From NCBI RefSeq assembly GCF_027587025.1, contig NZ_JAPPTI010000002.1, positions 124,001 to 188,000 of the forward strand: a stretch of 64,000 bases of DNA, given 5' to 3'. This stretch comes from Vibrio sp. LaRot3. GTDB lineage: Bacteria > Pseudomonadota > Gammaproteobacteria > Enterobacterales > Vibrionaceae. The notes beneath the pieces were generated by a model. That model was not told the DNA's origin. It saw only the letters and a program-made list of their open reading frames with translations, and ran no database searches. The position numbers were made by a program, and so were the translations under genes. This document shows positions 57,221 to 64,000 of the stretch, one piece after another (the first letter of the stretch is position 1; every line of letters starts with the position of its first letter).

Positions 57221-58883
57221 GACATTCCTCCATTAATGCGCCTTGTTTAATCGTCCATTTTTGGTCGTATTGTGAAACGGCATGGTTGCGATGGTTGATG
57301 ATTAATTGAATTTGTTGAGGGGCGAAGTCACGCAATGCACTTAATACTTGCTGTTCTGTTGTGGTGTCTAAGTGTGCAGTGGCCTCATCTAAAATTAGCA
57401 CTGGTGTTTTTGCTACCATTGCTCGCACAATAGCTAAGCGCTGCATTTCACCACCACTAAAACTTCGTTTTGTTTCACCGATGTCAGTATCGAGTTGATT
57501 TGGGAGTTCGGAAACGAGCTTATCAAGTTTCAGCAAACTCAGGATATGCCAAAGTTCACTCAACTCTGTAGAGGGTCTAGCGAGCAATAGATTCTGCTTG
57601 AGTGAGCCTTTAAAGAACTGAGTATGTTGGCTGACTAGTGAAACGTATTGGGAGCGTTGTTTGTCGGTCAGCGTTTTTACCGATTGTTCGTTAATAAACC
57701 AATCGCCGTTAGTTGTGTCGAGTAAACCCGACAAAGCTTCAACGAGTGAGCTCTTGCCGCTTCCGGACTCGCCTTGAATATAGACGCGTTGCCCGGGTTC
57801 AATTTGACTATTAATGTGACTAAGAATATTTCGCTCGCCACGATCAATACAAATATCTCGGCAACTCAAGCTTTGTAACGCTTCGTTGAAAGAGATTATT
57901 TGCGGTTGATCTTCGCCCTTTGCCGAAGGCTCTCCAAATAGAGGAAGCATACGATTAATCGCAATTGAAGATTGCTGCACTTGCCCCATGATTTGCGTGA
58001 GGTCGAGCCATGGCTTGAGCAAGCCGGCGGTAATCGCAGAGACCATGGTAAGCTCTGCAAGATTCATAGAACCGCTTATTGTGAAATAGATAGCAAATGG
58101 AACGATGAGTATGAAGGACGCTTGGGCTATGGTGACAAAACTTACCCAACCCGTGATCATTTGTGCCGTATAAGCATTGACTAGTTTGTTGTGGCGACGC
58201 ATTGATGTATACAGTTTTCGATAAGATTCAGCATCAACCCCAAAGAGCTTCATTACGCCGATGCTGCGTAAAAACTCTAATTGGGCAGAGTGCATTGCAG
58301 CAACGATAGTATTGTATTTCTCATGTCTACCAGCGAACCCGCGCATAAGTAGCGTTTGAATTACTATTGCAAAAGGTAACGGTAAAAAGGCGATGATTCC
58401 GATTCGCCAGTCTATGTAGAACAATAGCCCGGTTAATAGAACTGGCATCAATAAACCATTAATAACATCAGTGCCATGGTGCGCGATTAGCGGTTCAAGT
58501 TGCTGGCAATCGGCATTGATTCGCTTCTCTAAATCAGCTCGGTGAAATTTGTGCAACTGCTGAGCAGGCATGCGCGCCAAAGCCCATACAATGTGCTGTC
58601 TGACTCGCTGCATAATATGATAAGCGACGAGGTGAGCTTGCCACACCGCCATTAAATAGAAGCTATAGCGAAGTATAATGAACAGCGCAACCAAGCTGAT
58701 CAGCCCATAAATAGGTTGCTGGTTTAACACGGCTTGAGCCGTAAGGAAAATACTGAGCCATAGAGCGAATTCAACAACCGAGGTGATGACGGCGGCGGAA
58801 ACGGAAAGAGCAAGTCGACGAGGTTCACTACGTAACATGGCAGAGAAGGCTTGAGCCTTAGTCATCGAATGATGGAGATGCAT
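57213..58883 (-). CDS. ABC transporter half-unit (YbtP-like), membrane plus ATPase
   Basis: The 556-residue protein has a membrane domain of six helices and an ABC ATPase with Walker A GESGSGKSS, signature FSGGEMQRLA and Walker B VLILDEATAHLD. Together with its neighbour it forms the two halves of a YbtPQ-like importer. AAGGAT seven bases before the ATG sets the start. The gene follows the AraC regulator gene by about 170 bases, the gap being free of genes. Confidence 0.8.
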   Translation of the reverse strand: MHLHHSMTKAQAFSAMLRSEPRRLALSVSAAVITSVVEFALWLSIFLTAQAVLNQQPIYGLISLVALFIILRYSFYLMAVWQAHLVAYHIMQRVRQHIVWALARMPAQQLHKFHRADLEKRINADCQQLEPLIAHHGTDVINGLLMPVLLTGLLFYIDWRIGIIAFLPLPFAIVIQTLLMRGFAGRHEKYNTIVAAMHSAQLEFLRSIGVMKLFGVDAESYRKLYTSMRRHNKLVNAYTAQMITGWVSFVTIAQASFILIVPFAIYFTISGSMNLAELTMVSAITAGLLKPWLDLTQIMGQVQQSSIAINRMLPLFGEPSAKGEDQPQIISFNEALQSLSCRDICIDRGERNILSHINSQIEPGQRVYIQGESGSGKSSLVEALSGLLDTTNGDWFINEQSVKTLTDKQRSQYVSLVSQHTQFFKGSLKQNLLLARPSTELSELWHILSLLKLDKLVSELPNQLDTDIGETKRSFSGGEMQRLAIVRAMVAKTPVLILDEATAHLDTTTEQQVLSALRDFAPQQIQLIINHRNHAVSQYDQKWTIKQGALMEECHG

Positions 58884-59054
58884 ACAATATCCTTATACAG
58901 AAAAGAATAAGGCGTATTTAGATTCAACCGACAAAGTTAGATTTTTCGCAGTTAGGTGCAATCGAATGTGTTGACGGTCGCGCGAGAAATACGCCGCCGA
59001 TATTGTCTGCTTAGTAGAGATTAGTGGCTGCCAAATTCGGGAAATTTCCAATCA

Positions 59055-59918
59055 CTATCGGGAATTTAGTGCTCGAAATTGCTTAGGTGTGACGCCGTAA
59101 TATTGTTTAAACACCTTGGTAAAGTAGCTATTTGATTGGTAACCCATGTTTAAAGCAATCTCGGTGATATTCTGTTGGGAGGTTTCCAGTTTTTGCTTGG
59201 CCAAAGCAATGCGATAGTTCTGAACCCACTTTGCCACACCGACACCAAGCTCTTGTTTAAAAGCTCGTTTCAAATAGCAATCATTGGTCGCTAGTTGGCG
59301 AGATAGAGTGCTAATGGTCCAATTCTTTTCAGGTGACTGTTCAACTAGCGCACATGCACGTTGGCTTAATGTTAAGCGGGGTTGTTGAGTCATGGCTAAT
59401 GCCAATATTTCAAACATCTTCCCATGTAGCCATAGCTTTCTGGCTTCTCCTTGAATTTGGCATTGCCATACAGACGATACGACAGACAGTAATTGCCCAC
59501 TCAATGGCATTTGCCAACCCTGTGCGAAGCTACCTATGGGTTTGAGTTGCTCAGTGTTAGGTTGGGCTATCAAAGAACGACCTAATCGATCGTTGAAAGG
59601 AAAAAAGAAACGGATGGCTTGCAACAAGCCGCCTTTGGGCACGACGAAACGATCTTCAATTCTTTGGTCGGGTATTAAAGTTGCAATGAATAGCTGTTGT
59701 AGTGAAGCGGAAGGGTACTCGGGATAGCTTAAGCTATGCGCATCATTACGACCCATGACACTGATATAACACCCTTCAGTAACTGGGTCATTAAGCACAA
59801 CTTGATCGCTGGCCTTGCAGTTAATGATTTGCACGCGGCATTGCCCATTAAGGTCAAGTTGATCGCATTGACCTTGAAGGTGAGGGTGCTGCTCAATCAT
59901 GTTAGCCAGAATGTCCAT
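59055..59918 (-). CDS. AraC-family regulator (YbtA-like)
   Basis: The 287-residue protein ends in an AraC-type double helix-turn-helix: TISTLSRQLATNDCYLKRAFKQELG and NITEIALNMGYQSNSYFTKVFKQYYGVTPKQFR. The N-terminal domain is of the YbtA/PchR kind, which bind an iron-siderophore and activate the receptor and transporter genes. I moved the start to the ATG at 59918, which has GGAG seven bases upstream. A frame starting at 59966 would run through the Fur box and is less likely. It lies between the receptor and transporter genes. Confidence 0.8.
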   Translation of the reverse strand: MDILANMIEQHPHLQGQCDQLDLNGQCRVQIINCKASDQVVLNDPVTEGCYISVMGRNDAHSLSYPEYPSASLQQLFIATLIPDQRIEDRFVVPKGGLLQAIRFFFPFNDRLGRSLIAQPNTEQLKPIGSFAQGWQMPLSGQLLSVVSSVWQCQIQGEARKLWLHGKMFEILALAMTQQPRLTLSQRACALVEQSPEKNWTISTLSRQLATNDCYLKRAFKQELGVGVAKWVQNYRIALAKQKLETSQQNITEIALNMGYQSNSYFTKVFKQYYGVTPKQFRALNSR

Positions 59919-59950
59919 TAACGTTGCTCCAAATGGCATCGCCCAAAGAT

Positions 59951-59965
59951 TGATAATCATTATCA
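59951..59965 (-). promoter_or_regulatory. Perfect Fur box upstream of the AraC regulator
   Basis: TGATAATCATTATCA is an exact 7-1-7 Fur operator, 32 bases before the chosen start codon. It indicates iron repression of the AraC gene and probably of the transporter genes behind it. Confidence 0.88.
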
Positions 59966-60002
59966 TTGCTTCGATTTATAAATCAATGTTTGCAGGATAA
60001 AT

Positions 60003-60031
60003 AAAGGCGCTATACCTGAGGTAAGCGCCTT
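60003..60031 (-). terminator. Terminator after the TonB receptor gene
   Basis: AAGGCGCT pairs with AGCGCCTT, with an inner TACC/GGTA pairing, followed by T-rich sequence on the minus strand. It separates the receptor from the AraC regulator transcript. Confidence 0.72.
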
Positions 60032-60065
60032 ATCTTAGATCTAAATAACACCTTGGTCGTTCAGG

Positions 60066-62131
60066 TTAGAACTTGTAGTCAACCACTAGGCCAACCATTT
60101 GTGGATCGCCAATTTCAACTAAGTCACGTTTGTGGCGCAGGATGTAAGTCTCATCACCAACGTTTTTCACATAACCATGTACAGACAGATTCTCGCTTTC
60201 GTAACCTACGCTGAGGTTATAAACCGTGTAATCGCCCGCTACATATTCTTGAGTATTGGCTAAATCAGTGTAGTACTCGGACACGTGGTTCATGCGTGCT
60301 CCAAAGTACAAACCTGAATCAAAGTATTTCGTAAATCCAAGGCCTGCGGAGAATTCAGGCGCGTAGCTTAGTTCATTACCCGTTAAATCACCGGTACGGC
60401 GTTCACTTACGTTTGATGGCGCTTGTTTGATTTCAGTATTGAGCAAACCAACGAAGGCGAACACATCAAGGCCAGAATCGAAATAGTAGTTGGTTTCAAA
60501 CTCGGCACCATAGGTTTGGCTATCAGGAATATTGGCTACGTAATTGTCTAAGCCGCTATTACTTTCACCGTAAACCAGTGTTTGATAGTTTTCGTAATCG
60601 TTAAAGAACAGAGTTGCGGCAAGGTTTAGCTTACGATCGAGTACTGCTGTTCTAGCCCCTAATTCATAGGTCCACACTTCTTCTTGATCAAAGACAAATA
60701 GCTCTTGCTTGTACTCGTTGTATCCAACACCACCAGCGTTATAACCCTTTCGAGCAGTTAACGAGAAGGTGGTAACATCAGACGGTTGAATCATCGCCCC
60801 AATTTTCGGTAGGAAGATTGAGTTTGTTTCGTCTGATACAAAGTCGAGAGGCCAACGGAAGTGGTCGAAGTTACGCTCTAAGTTTTCACGTTCATAACGG
60901 CCACCAAACAGTAGGCTAAAGGTATCGGTTAAGCCAATGCGAGAATCAAAGTAGATGGCGTCTGTTTTTACGTTATCTAAGCGGCTTTGGTCATTAAGCA
61001 ATGATTCTTGTTTTTTATCGATGCTGACTAAACCACCGACCACACTGTAGCGATCATCAACAGAGTTGTAAGATAACTTCGCTTCAGCAGTGTAGGTACG
61101 TTCCTCAATATCACCAAACCAGTCATCTGGATCAGGGTAGGAGATAAATGAAGTGTCATAGTCGCGGCGAGCAATGAGTACATCGGCTTGCAGTTGATCG
61201 CTAAACACATAGTTGACGTCTAAGTTTACATTCCAACTATCGGTGTTCTGACGACGAGTACGACCATCGCGGTTGGCGCGTTCGTCGATAGGCTGAGTAA
61301 CCAGATTGGTGTACTGACCCTCCTCACTGCGTGATGCAACGGTCAGCTTTGCTGTCAATGCATCCAAACTGGCTGGCTTGAATAATAGTTTTCCGCGCAC
61401 ATTGAAGGATTCTAACTCTGATGGTTCCCAAGGGTATTCATCGTTAGTAATGCTGTATTCGATCGGTGTATTACCTTTTGTGCCTTCGGCTGCGATACGA
61501 AAAGCCAGTACATCATCAACGATAGGGGCAGAAACCATACCGGCCAAATGTGTCTTGCCATCTTCGGTTTCATAGCCTGCTCGTAGGCGACTTTCTGTGT
61601 AGAAGGTTGGATCTTTGGTCTTAATCACCACCGCACCGGCAATACTGTTGCGGCCTTGGTTGGTTGATTGTGGGCCTTTGAAAATCTCCACTTGCTCGGT
61701 ATCCCAAAGCCCTGCCTTACCGAATGATTCGCCGGTCCACGATTCAGAAACGCCATCAACAGTCGTGTTTACGCGTGGTGTACCGCCAATCATGTAAGAA
61801 AGGAAACCGTCGGCAGGGCCACGGCCATCAACCCCACGGATATGAGGCTGCCCGATGGGGCGGTAAGCACGTTTGCTGAGCGGTCTAATAGGTCGAAGTA
61901 ATTCCGGTTTTCACCGTTGTCGACTTCATCCGTAAAAATAGTCACTGCGCTGGTGGTATCTTGCAGCGAACCACCAAGTTTTTCACCCGTTACGATGATG
62001 GTTTCGTCGGCATTTTGTGTTGTTGGCTCATTGGCCATAGCAAAAGAAGAGGTACCAAAAACGGCAAAGCCGATCAAAGTAGCGAGTCGAGTAGGCTTAA
62101 AAATGACCTTACTTTTATCCATGAAAGTCAT
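60066..62131 (-). pseudogene. TonB-dependent receptor (FyuA-like) with frameshift
   Basis: Two reading frames together make a receptor of about 688 residues. The first (62131 to 61790) has a signal peptide, the TonB-box-like ETIIVTGEK and the start of a plug domain. The second (frame continuing to 60066) contains QPHIRGVDGRGPADGFLSY before IGGTPRVNTTVDGV, the rest of the plug, a barrel, and a terminal phenylalanine (VVDYKF). The break lies near 61848-61856, in a GGG/CCC run after LTAPSG; one missing base explains it. Sequence and neighbours match FyuA, the yersiniabactin receptor. It may be inactive, or the break may be a sequencing error. Confidence 0.75.
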
Positions 62132-62198
62132 GAGAATTTCCCTTAATAATCAATGGTTCTTATTTGGCTATTTATTGTTAACGCGCCAAAAATGCTAA

Positions 62199-62213
62199 TG
62201 AGAATAATTACTA
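62199..62213 (-). promoter_or_regulatory. Likely Fur box upstream of the FyuA-like receptor
   Basis: TGAGAATAATTACTA matches the 7-1-7 Fur operator at most positions, less well on the right arm. It lies 67 bases before the receptor start codon. Confidence 0.65.
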
Positions 62214-62403
62214 AACGCAAACAAAATATCGAAAAAATAGCATTTAGAGTAAAAACACCCTAAAACAGGTGTAAATCTAGAATAAGACTTATGATAGATG
62301 AGCAAAATCCCATAACTGTTAGGGAGTTATGGCAAATCTTAACGAGAGTAAAAGTAGAGTTTGGTGTGAGTAAAAAATGAGGTTGGTATGAATTTTAGCA
62401 AAA

Positions 62404-62430
62404 AAAATACCCGCAAAAAGCGGGTATTTT
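62404..62430 (-). terminator. Terminator after the transketolase gene
   Basis: AAAATACCCGC pairs with GCGGGTATTTT around AAAAA, with a T-run on the minus strand. Confidence 0.92.
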
Positions 62431-62451
62431 ATTCAACAGAAAGTTGTTCGA

Positions 62452-64000
62452 TTAGCCAAGAATTTCTTGTGCTGTTTCTACTACGTTTTCTTTAGTGAAG
62501 CCGAACATCTTGAATAGCTCACCTGCTGGCGCAGATTCACCGAATGTCGTCATACCGATGATGCGACCATCGAAGCCTACATACTTGTACCAGAAGTCAG
62601 CGATGCCCGCTTCAATCGCGATACGTGCCGTTACATCCGATGGTAGGACCGCTTCACGGTAAGCGGCGTCTTGCTTGTCGAATGCATCGGTTGATGGCAT
62701 TGAAACAACACGTACTGCTTTGCCTTGTGCTGTTAGCTCTGCTGCTGCTTCTACTGCTAGCTCAACTTCAGAACCTGTCGCGATTAGGATTAGCTCAGGT
62801 TTACCTGCGCAGTCTTTCAGGATGTAACCACCCTTAGCGACGTTTGCTAGCTGCTCTGCATCACGCTCTTGCTGTGCAAGATTTTGACGAGAGAAGATAA
62901 GTGCTGTTGGTGCATCTTTACGTTCGATAGCCAGTTTCCATGCAACGGCTGACTCAACTTGGTCACATGGACGCCATGTGCTCATGTTTGGTGTCATACG
63001 TAGAGAAGCGATTTGCTCTACTGGTTGGTGAGTAGGGCCATCTTCGCCAAGACCGATGGAATCGTGCGTGTAAACTTGGATGTTCTGAATCTTCATCAGA
63101 GCAGCCATGCGCATAGCGTTACGAGCGTATTCCATAAACATTAGGAAAGTTGCACCGTAAGGAACGAAACCGCCGTGTAGTGCGATACCGTTCATGATCG
63201 CTGTCATACCAAATTCACGTACACCGTAGTGAATGTAGTTACCAGAGAAGTCACTTGCTTCTAGAGATTTAGAACCAGACCACATAGTCAAGTTAGAAGG
63301 CGCTAGGTCAGCAGAACCACCCATGAATTCTGGCAAGATAGCACCGAACGCTTCTAGTGCGTTTTGAGACGCTTTACGTGATGCAATGTTTGCAGGGTTA
63401 GCTTGAAGATCCGCGATGATTTGCGTTGCTTTTGCTTCCCATTCAGCTGGTAGGTCACCGTTTACTCGGCGTTTGAACTCGGCTGCAAGCTCTGGATGTG
63501 CTGCTTCATAAGCTGCAAGTTTCTCGTTCCACGCTGCTTCCTTAGCTGCGCCTGCTTCTTGCGCAGACCACTCTGCATAGACTTCCTGCGGAATTTCAAA
63601 AGGACCGTGCTCCCAACCTAGTTGTTTACGTGTAGCTGCAATTTCTTCAGCGCCTAGTGGTGCACCGTGACAGTCGTGCGAACCAGATTTGTTTGGCGAA
63701 CCGAAGCCGATGATGGTTTTAGTACAGATTAGCGTAGGGCGAGGATCTGCTTTCGCTGCTTCAATAGCGGCATTGATTGCTGCTGAATCATGGCCATCTA
63801 CTGCTGGAATTACGTGCCAGCCGTAAGCTTCAAAACGCTTAGGGGTATCGTCAGAGAACCAACCCTCAACTTCACCATCAATAGAGATGCCGTTGTCATC
63901 CCAGAATGCGATAAGTTTACCTAGACCAAGCGTACCCGCTAGAGAACATGCTTCGTGTGAGATACCTTCCATTAGACAGCCATCACCCATGAAAACATAA
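62452..64000 (-). CDS. tkt: Transketolase (3' part; start beyond the window)
   Basis: About 515 residues are visible of the usual 660 or so, and the N-terminus lies past the window edge. The thiamine diphosphate site is present as [16 protein letters not shown], followed by [15 protein letters not shown]. Further signatures include [25 protein letters not shown], and [16 protein letters not shown]. The enzyme moves two-carbon ketol units between sugar phosphates in the non-oxidative pentose phosphate pathway, in the cytosol. In V. cholerae a second tkt lies on chromosome II, in keeping with this location. A strong terminator follows. Confidence 0.96.
   Translation of the reverse strand, partial: YVFMGDGCLMEGISHEACSLAGTLGLGKLIAFWDDNGISIDGEVEGWFSDDTPKRFEAYGWHVIPAVDGHDSAAINAAIEAAKADPRPTLICTKTIIGFGSPNKSGSHDCHGAPLGAEEIAATRKQLGWEHGPFEIPQEVYAEWSAQEAGAAKEAAWNEKLAAYEAAHPELAAEFKRRVNGDLPAEWEAKATQIIADLQANPANIASRKASQNALEAFGAILPEFMGGSADLAPSNLTMWSGSKSLEASDFSGNYIHYGVREFGMTAIMNGIALHGGFVPYGATFLMFMEYARNAMRMAALMKIQNIQVYTHDSIGLGEDGPTHQPVEQIASLRMTPNMSTWRPCDQVESAVAWKLAIERKDAPTALIFSRQNLAQQERDAEQLANVAKGGYILKDCAGKPELILIATGSEVELAVEAAAELTAQGKAVRVVSMPSTDAFDKQDAAYREAVLPSDVTARIAIEAGIADFWYKYVGFDGRIIGMTTFGESAPAGELFKMFGFTKENVVETAQEILG

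Larger units (their letters stand above)
62132..62451. other. Intergenic region between transketolase end and the receptor gene
   Basis: About 320 AT-rich bases holding the receptor promoter with a Fur box near 62199-62213 and the transketolase terminator at 62404-62430. No gene was seen. Confidence 0.5.

Overview
The window looks like a piece of a Vibrio genome, most likely the second chromosome. The evidence is the Vibrio-like protein content (porin, DUF3332 lipoprotein, OFA-family carrier), the zwf-pgl-gnd operon and a transketolase gene, which I recall lying on chromosome II in V. cholerae, and the even, moderately AT-rich composition. No phage, insertion sequence, integron or CRISPR array was seen. 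One tRNA gene is present (tRNA-Gly, anticodon TCC). I do not assign a species.

Layout. 0-6 kb: the end of a PgtA-like response regulator, a small acidic protein, a cytochrome-c-type fatty acid cis/trans isomerase, an 800-bp AT-rich gap, a porin and a DUF2057 protein. 6-13 kb: an iron region on the minus strand with an OmpR-type regulator and histidine kinase, a FetA-like TonB receptor behind a Fur box, a FatB/YclQ-like siderophore-binding protein, and beyond a terminator a SetA-like exporter. 13-24 kb: an M23 peptidase, a FAN1-like VRR-NUC nuclease, an OFA carrier, a DUF3332 lipoprotein, a diguanylate cyclase with a periplasmic binding domain, the tRNA, two envelope proteins, an orphan histidine kinase and a four-helix membrane protein. 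24-38 kb: a chemoreceptor, a YqaB-like phosphatase, an unlisted 47-residue gene, an AraC regulator, an RND efflux pair, a YHS protein, zwf-pgl-gnd, and an MFS carrier divergent from an XRE-type regulator.

38.6-42.7 kb holds a compact four-gene fimbrial operon: a DUF4402-like pilin, a second subunit, a PapD-like chaperone, and an atypical usher-like outer-membrane protein ending in two Ig-like domains. This is the best candidate for an under-described system. 43-48 kb is a signalling operon: a hybrid kinase with two near-duplicate receiver domains plus one degenerate one, a short PstS-like periplasmic protein and a porin-like barrel. 48-53.5 kb contains a DUF1330-SDR pair and a radical SAM gene that share a 48-bp upstream element, then an iron alcohol dehydrogenase, a LysR regulator and YdcH. 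53.5-62.2 kb has a TPR-GGDEF protein and a yersiniabactin-type uptake set (FyuA-like receptor, YbtA-like AraC regulator, YbtP/YbtQ-like ABC pair) with Fur boxes but no synthesis genes. The receptor gene carries a frameshift. The window ends inside transketolase.

Two separate Fur-linked xenosiderophore uptake systems, two GGEEF proteins, three kinases and a surface fimbria point to a free-living or host-associated marine Vibrio with a broad scavenging and surface-attachment repertoire. All family assignments are from reading the sequence and from memory; no search was run.
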